Shown: positions 6,875 through 14,019 of the stretch, one piece after another | Position numbering within the stretch: position 1 is the stretch's first letter | How the letters are laid out: each line of letters begins with the position of its first letter | Source of the DNA: an uncultured Alphaproteobacteria bacterium | GTDB lineage: Bacteria; Pseudomonadota; Alphaproteobacteria; Methylaequorales; Methylaequoraceae | Assembly: GCA_902590895.1 (NCBI GenBank) | Contig: CACIYM010000008.1 | Location: 1-37,042 of the forward strand | Direction of reading: 5' to 3' | Length of the DNA stretch: 37,042 nt | Made by a program: the position numbers and the translations under genes | Notes under the pieces: model-generated | Seen by the model: the letters and a program-made list of their open reading frames with translations, nothing else | Databases searched by the model: none | What the model was told of the DNA's origin: nothing

Positions 6875-7902
6875 AATAAACAAGCATCTCCGTATGAAAA
6901 AAATCTTAATTTTTTTTTTATGGCATATTTGTAAAGTTTTTTTGTTTTTTGCTCACCAATAAATGCGTAAACTAAAAGTAGTAAAGTAGATTTGGGTGTG
7001 TGAAAATTTGTAATCAGACCATCAACGGAATTAATATTAGATCCAGGTTTTAAATATATATCAGTTTCTCCATTAAACTCTTTAATTAAGCCATTCTCAT
7101 CTTTTGATGATTCTAATAATCTCAGCACAGTAGTTCCAACTGCAATTATTCTTCCTCCCTTTTTTCTATTTTTATTTATTGTCGATGCTGATTGTTCTGA
7201 AATATTTCCAAATTCACTATGCATATTGTGTTCAAAAATGTTATCAGTTTTGATTGGTAAAAATGTTCCACCATTAACATGTAAAGTAATGTAAACAAAA
7301 TTTATTTTCTTCTTTAATTCTGTAAATAATTTTTCTGAAAAATGCAAACTAGCTGTCGGTGCAGCAACAGCACCTTCTTTTTTTGCAAAAATAGTTTGGT
7401 AGTCTTTACAATCATTTTTGTTAATTTTTCTAATTTTTTTTATGTACGGTGGTAAAGGTAGTTTTCCAAAAAGATTCAGCATTTTTTTAAATTTTTCAAA
7501 TTTACAATTAAACTTTATGTGAAAAAAATTAACGCTGTTGTTTTGAAAACTATCAATAATTATTGCTTGTAAGTTAAAAGGAAATGTTATTACTTCGTCA
7601 ATAATTGGTGTTTTATTAGATTTTAAAAAGGCACTCCAAATTGTTTCTTTTTTATCAATAAGTTTGTTTAAGTTAACACTAATTTTTCTTTCTTTTATTT
7701 TTCCTTCAAGGTTTGCATTTATAACTTTAGTATTATTGAACACTAAAGTGTCACCATCTTTAAGTTGATTAACAATTTCTTTGAACTTAATTATTTTGAA
7801 CTCTTTATTTACTATAACTAAACTAGATTCATCTCTTGGTTTGATGGGTTTAGTTGCAATTAAATTTTTTGGGATGTGATAGTCTAATTGTCCAAGTTTC
7901 AT
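6862..7902 (-). CDS. queA: S-adenosylmethionine:tRNA ribosyltransferase-isomerase QueA
   Basis: A 346-residue enzyme transferring the ribosyl group of SAM to preQ1 in tRNA to form epoxyqueuosine. Family motifs include LDYHIPKNLIA at the N-terminus, the PRD segment, KKEGAVAAPTASLHFSE (about residue 170), HVNGGTFLP and the HNMHSE block (about 230). The ORF track starts at 7920, but the family begins with M(K/R)L...DY, so I use ATG 7902, which lies one base after the argE stop (TAG A ATG). The 3' end overlaps the start of tgt. The gene belongs to a tightly packed leftward operon, so its expression is probably set from upstream of moaA. Confidence 0.95.
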   Translation of the reverse strand: MKLGQLDYHIPKNLIATKPIKPRDESSLVIVNKEFKIIKFKEIVNQLKDGDTLVFNNTKVINANLEGKIKERKISVNLNKLIDKKETIWSAFLKSNKTPIIDEVITFPFNLQAIIIDSFQNNSVNFFHIKFNCKFEKFKKMLNLFGKLPLPPYIKKIRKINKNDCKDYQTIFAKKEGAVAAPTASLHFSEKLFTELKKKINFVYITLHVNGGTFLPIKTDNIFEHNMHSEFGNISEQSASTINKNRKKGGRIIAVGTTVLRLLESSKDENGLIKEFNGETDIYLKPGSNINSVDGLITNFHTPKSTLLLLVYAFIGEQKTKKLYKYAIKKKLRFFSYGDACLLWKT

Positions 7903-7903
7903 T

Positions 7904-9040
7904 CTAATATAAAAAGTCAATTATTTTAGTTAAAAACTCATCACATTTTTTTAACTGTTTTTCTTCAATGTATTCATTTGGTTTATGAGCTTGTTCTATA
8001 CTGCCTGGACCACAAACTATTGTTTCAAAACCAACTTTATTGAAAACTCCAGCCTCAGTTCCAAAACTGACACTACTTATTGAATTTGATTTTAATTTTT
8101 CAAGAGCAAGATTAATAATTTTTTTTTTTTCACTTGTTTCTAATGGTGGAAAATTATTTTGTATTTTAAAATTAATTGAGCATTTTTTATTTTTTATTTT
8201 CATTTTTTTTTCTAATTTTTTTAGAAATATTTTTATTTCTTCAATGATTTTTTCAGTTTTTAAATTAGGAGTATCTCTAATTTCAAATTCTAATTCACAC
8301 TGTTCAGGAATAATATTTACAGCTAAACCACCTTGTATTTTTCCAATATTTATTGTTGGATAAGGAGGATCAAATTTTTGATGATTTTTTGTTTTAATAA
8401 ATATTTTTTGTAAATTTTTTAAATAATTTATCAACTCACCACAATAATCAATTGCGTTGACGCCGTTTGCAGTAAGAGAGGAATGAGACTCAATACCTTT
8501 GAATAAAACTACAAAATTTTTTTTACCTTTGTGCATGTTCACAAGTTTCATTTCAGTTGGTTCACCAACAATACAAAATGCTGGTTTCGGTTTAATTTTT
8601 TTTAAGAATGGGATTAATTTTTGAATACCAACGCAACCAATTTCTTCGTCATATGAAAAAATTAAATGTAATGGTTTTTTTAATTTATTAATTTTTAATT
8701 TAGGAATTAAGGCTAGTACAACAGCTATAAAACCTTTCATATCGCAAGAACCTCTTCCAAATAGTTTATTTTTTTTTTTAACTAATTTAAACGGATTGGT
8801 TATCCAATTTTGACCCTCAGTTGGAACAACATCAGTGTGTCCTGATAAAATGATTCCTCCATCAACCTCTGGTCCTATTTTAGCATATAGATTAAATTGA
8901 CCCGGGTTACCTTCAAATAATTGGGTTTTAACTTTGTATTTAGCAAGATAATTTGAAATATATTTTGCTAATTCTTTATTAGTTAACTCACTAATTGTTC
9001 TAAAAGAAATAAGTTTTGAAAGGATATCAATGGTATTCAT
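7904..9040 (-). CDS. argE: Acetylornithine deacetylase (M20 family)
   Basis: A 378-residue binuclear metal hydrolase that releases ornithine from N-acetylornithine in arginine synthesis. M20 signatures are clear: SGHTDVVP (metal His and Asp, about residue 66), GRGSCDMKG (metal Asp, about 96), YDEEIGCVG (catalytic Glu, about 130), GEPTEM (about 160), and the final metal His in AHKPNEYI near the C-terminus. A dimerisation lid lies between about residues 175 and 290. The assignment to ArgE rather than DapE rests on length and the GEPT and HKPNEYI patterns. It sits between nadK and queA, one base from each, with no evident link to queuosine. A run of 12 T near 8119-8130 (adenines on the coding strand) is a possible slippage site. 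Confidence 0.85.
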   Translation of the reverse strand: MNTIDILSKLISFRTISELTNKELAKYISNYLAKYKVKTQLFEGNPGQFNLYAKIGPEVDGGIILSGHTDVVPTEGQNWITNPFKLVKKKNKLFGRGSCDMKGFIAVVLALIPKLKINKLKKPLHLIFSYDEEIGCVGIQKLIPFLKKIKPKPAFCIVGEPTEMKLVNMHKGKKNFVVLFKGIESHSSLTANGVNAIDYCGELINYLKNLQKIFIKTKNHQKFDPPYPTINIGKIQGGLAVNIIPEQCELEFEIRDTPNLKTEKIIEEIKIFLKKLEKKMKIKNKKCSINFKIQNNFPPLETSEKKKIINLALEKLKSNSISSVSFGTEAGVFNKVGFETIVCGPGSIEQAHKPNEYIEEKQLKKCDEFLTKIIDFLY

Positions 9041-9041
9041 T

Positions 9042-9806
9042 TTAATTGTTAAATTGTTCGTTAATGATTCTTTCTTCCATATCGTGACCTGGGTCGAACA
9101 GTAAATTCATACATTTGCTTTTATCCATTTTAATCTCAAGTTTCACAATATTTTTAAATTCTAAAAAATCTGCTTCAGCCCTTACCGGTCTTCTTTTGTT
9201 GTCGACTGATAGCAAAGTTATTTTTGCATCATTATTTAATAAAGCTCCTCTCCACCTTCTTGGCCTGTAAGGGCTAATTGGTGTTAAGGCCAAAACTTGA
9301 GCACCTACAGGTATTACCGGTCCTCTTAATGAAAGATTGTAAGCTGAACTTCCAGCAGCTGTGGATATGAGACATCCATCTCCTAGAAATTCGTTAATTC
9401 TTGTCTTGTTATTAATTTGTATTTTGATTTTGGCAATACTTGGACTGTTTCTAATCATAGAAACATCGTTAAATGCTAGACCTTCTTTTATTTTACCACT
9501 AGAGTCAAAACTTTTTATTTTTAAAGGATGCAATTTGTATGGAATTGCTTCGCTTAATCTTTTTTCTAAATTTTTTTCTGAGTATTGATTCATTAAAAAT
9601 CCAACATAACCTTTGTTCATCCCATAAATAGGTATTTTTTTTTTTAAAAATTTGTGAAGCGACTTCAAAATTGTTCCATCACCTCCAAGAGCAACAATTA
9701 CTTCAGCTTTTTCAGGAGCTACACTTTTATATAATTTTTTTAAAATTTGAAGTGATTTTTTTGCCTCTGGTTTTTCAGATGAGACAAAACCAATTTTTTT
9801 ATTCAT
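9042..9806 (-). CDS. nadK: NAD kinase
   Basis: A 254-residue cytoplasmic kinase phosphorylating NAD to NADP. It has the GGDGTIL motif (about residue 41), NEFLGDGCLISTAAGSSAYNLS (about 138-158), which forms the NAD pocket, and PISPYRPRRW further on. Length is at the short end for bacterial NadK. The start codon follows the moaA stop directly (TAA then ATG), and its ribosome-binding site GGAGG is made by the two final glycine codons of moaA, so the two are coupled. Downstream QueF uses NADPH, but that link is only suggestive. Confidence 0.94.
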   Translation of the reverse strand: MNKKIGFVSSEKPEAKKSLQILKKLYKSVAPEKAEVIVALGGDGTILKSLHKFLKKKIPIYGMNKGYVGFLMNQYSEKNLEKRLSEAIPYKLHPLKIKSFDSSGKIKEGLAFNDVSMIRNSPSIAKIKIQINNKTRINEFLGDGCLISTAAGSSAYNLSLRGPVIPVGAQVLALTPISPYRPRRWRGALLNNDAKITLLSVDNKRRPVRAEADFLEFKNIVKLEIKMDKSKCMNLLFDPGHDMEERIINEQFNN

Positions 9807-10784
9807 TTAGCCTCCGGTGGTATTCATAAATCTATCTTGCACGTAGGCTTTTTCTTTAATATTAAAAAAATGTTTTTCTGGTTTATGATAGATAGAATTT
9901 CTTATGATCTTAATAATTTCTGAATCGTTTTTATGAAGTGCATGTTTTAGATTTACTGAGCCATTATCTCCCAAACAAGGATAAAGCATTCCATTGCTTG
10001 TTACCCTAATTCTATTACATGACGAACAAAAGTTATCGGTCAGTGGAGATATAAACCCAACTACATTACCAAGTTTTGTTTTAAAATATTTTGATGGTCC
10101 GTTTGTTGAAAGAGGTAAACTCTCTAGCCCAAATTTTTTTTTAATTAAAGAACTTGCAAATGAAATTGGAAGAAATTGATTAACACGAGAAGTATTAACC
10201 TCTCCAATTGGCATTACTTCAATAAAAGATTGTTTGAATCCATTTTCATGACACCAGTAAACCATCTTATTAATTTCATCTTCATTAAAATTTTTCAGAA
10301 GAACTGTGTTAATTTTCACTTCGATATTTTGTTTTTTTGCTTCAAATAGACCATCTAAGACTAATTTTAAATTTCCGCCATTAGTTATAAATTGGAATTT
10401 TTCAGGAATTAAAGTATCTAATGAAATATTTATTCTATCAACCCCAAGATTTGAAATATCTTTTGCATACTTCTTTAATTGTGTACCATTAGTTGTTAAA
10501 AGTATTTCTTTTAAAAATTGTTTATCTTTTTGAATTTTGAGGAAACTTATTATTTCTAATATATCTTTTCTAATTAGAGGTTCTCCTCCAGTAATTCTAA
10601 TTTTTTTTATCCCAGTCTTAATGAACAAAGTTAAAATTTTCTTTATTTGTTCTGCACTTAATATATTTTCTTTTTTAAAAAACTTCTCATTTTTTGTTGG
10701 CATACAATATCGGCATCTCAAATCACATCTATCTGTAACTGAAAATCTTAAGTAATTTATTTTTCTACCGAAATTATCTATCAT
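9807..10784 (-). CDS. moaA: GTP 3',8-cyclase MoaA (molybdenum cofactor)
   Basis: A 325-residue radical SAM enzyme that starts molybdopterin synthesis from GTP. The N-terminal cluster motif is in DRCDLRCRYCMP (C-x3-C-x2-C, about residues 19-26), the second cluster in FCSSCNRIR...LYPC (about 251-269), and the protein ends in Gly-Gly, the conserved tail needed for activity in MoaA. It heads the leftward run moaA-nadK-argE-queA-tgt-queF. It is divergent from fdhD, with 42 bases between, which places the cofactor pathway next to the molybdenum (or tungsten) formate dehydrogenase genes. I see no Moco riboswitch fold in this gap. Confidence 0.95.
   Translation of the reverse strand: MIDNFGRKINYLRFSVTDRCDLRCRYCMPTKNEKFFKKENILSAEQIKKILTLFIKTGIKKIRITGGEPLIRKDILEIISFLKIQKDKQFLKEILLTTNGTQLKKYAKDISNLGVDRINISLDTLIPEKFQFITNGGNLKLVLDGLFEAKKQNIEVKINTVLLKNFNEDEINKMVYWCHENGFKQSFIEVMPIGEVNTSRVNQFLPISFASSLIKKKFGLESLPLSTNGPSKYFKTKLGNVVGFISPLTDNFCSSCNRIRVTSNGMLYPCLGDNGSVNLKHALHKNDSEIIKIIRNSIYHKPEKHFFNIKEKAYVQDRFMNTTGG
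9811..9815 (-). promoter_or_regulatory. nadK ribosome-binding site inside the 3' end of moaA
   Basis: On the minus strand, GGAGG is formed by the last two glycine codons of moaA and lies 4 bases before the nadK ATG. It is one of few strong Shine-Dalgarno sequences in the window and fixes the nadK start. Confidence 0.75.
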
Positions 10785-10826
10785 ATTTTTTGTTCTTTAT
10801 TTTAATACTAAACTACTGAATAATAA

Positions 10827-11645
10827 ATGTCTAAAAACTTAATTATGCGAATAAAACCTAATATTGAAGATAAGAGACTAACAAGAAAAATTTTTGGTTT
10901 CAATGAGCTTTTAAAAAGAACAAAATTAGATGTTATAGAGGAAAAACCTCTTTCATTATTTTTAAACGATCAAGAGATTGTCACAATGATGACAATTAAT
11001 GACCACCCCAAATACCTGGCACTTGGTTATCTTTTAAATCAAAATATGATTAGCAGTAGAACAAAAATAGATAAAGTTGAATATTATGATGACTTGATGA
11101 CTGTTGTAGTTAGAACAAAAAAACCAGTTAATTATCAAAAAAAATTAAAAAAAAAAACAATAACCTCTGGATGTGCTCAAGGTACTTTGTTTGGAGATAT
11201 AATGGAAAGTTTTAAAAAAATTAAATTTAAAGATACGCCCAAACTAAAAATGTCCTGGATTTATGAGTTATCAAAAAAAATTAATCTAATGCCTAGTTTG
11301 TATTTGAAAGCTGGGGCAATCCATGGTTGTGTTTTGTGCGAAAAAAATAAACCACTCGTTTATATGGAAGATGTAGGAAGACATAATGCAATCGACAAAA
11401 TCGCAGGTTACATGTTTTTAAAAAAAGTAAAAACAGAAAATAAAATTTTTTATACAACAGGAAGATTAACAAGCGAAATGGTTATTAAAGCGGTAAAAAT
11501 GAAAATTCCAATCGTTATATCAAGGTCCGGCTTTACTGCTTGGGGAGTGGAGTTAGCAAGAAAAGCAAACCTTACACTGATAGGAAGAGCTAAGGGAAAA
11601 AAATTTATTATACTCTCAGGCGAAAAAAGACTTGATGAGCTTTAA
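10827..11645 (+). CDS. fdhD: Formate dehydrogenase accessory sulfurtransferase FdhD
   Basis: A 272-residue protein that passes sulfur to the bis-MGD cofactor of formate dehydrogenase, which is needed for activity. The functional Cys is in TSGCAQGT (about residue 114), a single-Cys version of the loop that in E. coli has two cysteines. Other family marks are GAIHGCVLC (about 168), YMEDVGRHNAIDK (about 184) and TTGRLTSEMVIKA (about 212). It is first in a rightward run with mobA and the OFA transporter, and overlaps mobA by 11 bases. Its position beside the fds genes strongly supports the role. Confidence 0.95.
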   Translation: MSKNLIMRIKPNIEDKRLTRKIFGFNELLKRTKLDVIEEKPLSLFLNDQEIVTMMTINDHPKYLALGYLLNQNMISSRTKIDKVEYYDDLMTVVVRTKKPVNYQKKLKKKTITSGCAQGTLFGDIMESFKKIKFKDTPKLKMSWIYELSKKINLMPSLYLKAGAIHGCVLCEKNKPLVYMEDVGRHNAIDKIAGYMFLKKVKTENKIFYTTGRLTSEMVIKAVKMKIPIVISRSGFTAWGVELARKANLTLIGRAKGKKFIILSGEKRLDEL

Positions 11646-12255
11646 AAAAAAAATTTTTGGAATAATTTTATGTGGTGGATTGTCAAGGCGCATGGGGTCC
11701 GATAAATCACAAAAAAAAATAGGTAACTTAAAACTAATTGATATAGTTATTAAAAATGCAATTTCTCAAGTCAATAATCTTGCACTTAATTCTGATGACT
11801 TAAAAAGTGAAAAATTTAATATTGAACTTGTTCCAGACTGCCAGGTTGGAAATTTGGGTCCTCTGGTCGGAATTCTAAGTGGTCTTATTTGGGCAAAAAA
11901 AAATAATACCGAATGGTTAATGGTCTTTCCCGTTGATTCTCCTTTTTTCCCAAAAAATATTGTTCAATCGTTCATAAACGGATTAAAAGATGAAAAAATT
12001 GTAATGGCAAAATCTAATAAGAAAATACATCCAGTTTTTTCGATGTGGAATGTAAGCTTAATAAGTGATATTCAACTTGCGATTAAAAATGATCAGAGGA
12101 AAATCGATTTACTTACAAAAAAAATCCCGACTAGACTAGTAAATTTTAACAATATTGGATATGATCCATTTTTTAACGTAAATAATCTTGATGATCTTGA
12201 GAAAGCGAAAAGAATTTATAAAGAATTTTTTCACAAAAAGGGGAGAATAGAATGA
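11635..12255 (+). CDS. mobA: Molybdenum cofactor guanylyltransferase MobA
   Basis: A 206-residue nucleotidyltransferase that adds GMP to molybdopterin, giving the MGD form used by formate dehydrogenase. The N-terminal signature LCGGLSRRMGSDKSQ matches the GTP-binding loop of MobA, and FPVDSPF (about residue 100) holds the metal Asp. The ORF track starts at a TTG (11632); ATG 11635 is preferred because it keeps the usual distance to the glycine-rich loop. The first bases overlap fdhD, and the TGA stop overlaps the ATG of the transporter gene, so the three genes are translationally coupled. Confidence 0.9.
   Translation: MSFKKKIFGIILCGGLSRRMGSDKSQKKIGNLKLIDIVIKNAISQVNNLALNSDDLKSEKFNIELVPDCQVGNLGPLVGILSGLIWAKKNNTEWLMVFPVDSPFFPKNIVQSFINGLKDEKIVMAKSNKKIHPVFSMWNVSLISDIQLAIKNDQRKIDLLTKKIPTRLVNFNNIGYDPFFNVNNLDDLEKAKRIYKEFFHKKGRIE
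12240..12245 (+). promoter_or_regulatory. Ribosome-binding site of the OFA transporter gene
   Basis: GGGGAG lies 6 bases before ATG 12252 and within the last codons of mobA. It is strong for this window and supports the chosen start. Confidence 0.65.
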
Positions 12256-14009
12256 GCCTTTACGAAACATTACATAAAAAAAACATTATTGCAAAACCTG
12301 GTTTTAACCGATGGTTAGTTCCCCCTGCTTCAATTGCAATTCACTTATGTATTGGTTCAGTCTACGCGTGGAGCATGTTTAATCCAGCCCTCGTTAAAGT
12401 TTTAGGTGTTGTTACTTCGTCTGGAGATGACTGGAGTCTTGGACAAGTGGTTTGGATATTCTCTGTTGCAATTGTTTCTCTTGGATTAGCTGCTGCTTAT
12501 GCAGGAAAGTGGTTAGAGGAGGTCGGTCCTAGAATGGTTGGGTTTGTTGCTGCATGTTGTTGGGGAGGAGGATTTCTTATAGGTTCATTAGGAATTTATT
12601 TACATGAAATTGGTGTACAAATTTCACTTTCTCTACCAATGCTCGGTTCGGAGCCTATCGTCCTCAGGCTTGGATTGTATTTGTTATATCTTGGATATGG
12701 TGTTTTAGGAGGAATTGGTCTTGGCCTTGGTTATGTATCTCCTGTTTCAACGTTAATTAGATGGTTCCCCGATAGACGAGGAATGGCAACTGGTATGGCT
12801 ATCATGGGTTTTGGTGGCGGTGCGATGATAGCAAAAGTGTCAATTGATAGCTTGTTAGCAAAATTTTATAAGGCCCCCGAATATTTAGGTTCACTCGAAT
12901 CTGTCCAGCTAGTAACTGAAGGAGGAAGACGGTTTGTAGATATAGCTGGAAACTTAACTGAAGTTGTCATTGTAACGGCGAATGATATCGCGAAGATGAT
13001 AGTCCCAGGCGATATCGGTGTTTATATTGTTGGGACTGGATCAAGTGGTGCAGCTCAAACATTTCTCTTCCTTGGTATTGTTTATTTTCTCATTATGACA
13101 ATAGCTGCTTTTTCTTATAGAGTTCCAGCGGAGGGATGGAAGCCAGAGGGGTGGACACCACCTAAAGACTCGAAAAAAACAAGACTCATTACAAAAAACA
13201 ACGTTCATATCGACCAAGCATTAAAAACTCCACAATTCTATTTTTTGTGGGTTGTTTTGTGTTTTAATGTATCAGCTGGTATAGGTGTGATTGGTGTTGC
13301 TAAAACAATGATGATCGAGATTTTCCAACCAAGCTTACCTGCAATTGTAACAGCAGGTTTTGCCGGAACGTATGTTTTGATGATTAGTGTTTTTAATATG
13401 GTGGGTAGAATTTTTTGGGCTTCTATGTCAGATTTTATTGGAAGAAAACCAACATATTTTATCTTTTTTTCTTTAGGCATTTTATTGTATCTATCTATAC
13501 CTTTTACCGCAAAAGCTATGAGTATCAACCCAGCTGTAACTTACCTTATTTTATTCTACGCAGCTTCAATGATCATTTTTACAATGTATGGAGGCGGGTT
13601 CGCCACCATTCCGGCATACTTAGCGGATATATTTGGAACAAAGTATGTTGGAGGTATTCACGGAAGACTTTTAACAGCCTGGTCAACAGCAGGTGTTTTG
13701 GGACCAGTTGCTATTACGCAGTTAAGGCAATCGTCCATGGATAATGCAATTAATGAGCTAGTGCAAAAAATTAGTCCTGAAAAATTCCAAGAAATTTATG
13801 GTTCTTCGATTGAAAATCTCTCTCTGTTAGTTCAACAAAAAACTGTTACAATTTCAAACTTAATGCCGCACATGCCAGAAGGTACAATTAACCCATCAAC
13901 AACATTATACAACACCACAATGTTTGCAATGGCAGGGTTACTCGCAATAGCTTTTATTTGTAACTTACTGATAAGTCCCGTAGATTCAAAGCATCATATG
14001 AAGGAATGA
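12252..14009 (+). CDS. OFA-family MFS transporter (oxalate/formate type), enlarged
   Basis: A 585-residue inner-membrane protein with about 12 predicted transmembrane helices. The first helix (PPASIAIHLCIGSVYAWSMF) is typical of the oxalate:formate antiporter family, and WFPDRRGMATGMAIMGFGGGAM marks the family's loop and fifth helix. OxlT has about 420 residues; the extra length lies in two hydrophilic loops, one at about residues 200-265 before the sixth helix and one at about 495-550 before the last. By position both are predicted to face the periplasm. It follows fdhD and mobA and converges on fdsA, so formate or oxalate is the likely substrate; a related carboxylate cannot be excluded. 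GC content is visibly higher than in the que genes. Confidence 0.88.
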   Translation: MSLYETLHKKNIIAKPGFNRWLVPPASIAIHLCIGSVYAWSMFNPALVKVLGVVTSSGDDWSLGQVVWIFSVAIVSLGLAAAYAGKWLEEVGPRMVGFVAACCWGGGFLIGSLGIYLHEIGVQISLSLPMLGSEPIVLRLGLYLLYLGYGVLGGIGLGLGYVSPVSTLIRWFPDRRGMATGMAIMGFGGGAMIAKVSIDSLLAKFYKAPEYLGSLESVQLVTEGGRRFVDIAGNLTEVVIVTANDIAKMIVPGDIGVYIVGTGSSGAAQTFLFLGIVYFLIMTIAAFSYRVPAEGWKPEGWTPPKDSKKTRLITKNNVHIDQALKTPQFYFLWVVLCFNVSAGIGVIGVAKTMMIEIFQPSLPAIVTAGFAGTYVLMISVFNMVGRIFWASMSDFIGRKPTYFIFFSLGILLYLSIPFTAKAMSINPAVTYLILFYAASMIIFTMYGGGFATIPAYLADIFGTKYVGGIHGRLLTAWSTAGVLGPVAITQLRQSSMDNAINELVQKISPEKFQEIYGSSIENLSLLVQQKTVTISNLMPHMPEGTINPSTTLYNTTMFAMAGLLAIAFICNLLISPVDSKHHMKE

Positions 14010-14019
14010 TTTAAGAAAT

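Noticed and set aside
10785-10826. Possible Moco riboswitch between moaA and fdhD
   Set aside because: The gap is only 42 bases and very AT-rich; it cannot hold the conserved Moco motif.
12252-14009. Horizontal transfer by a mobile element around the formate genes
   Set aside because: No integrase, terminal repeats or tRNA attachment site is seen; the GC rise alone can come from expression level.
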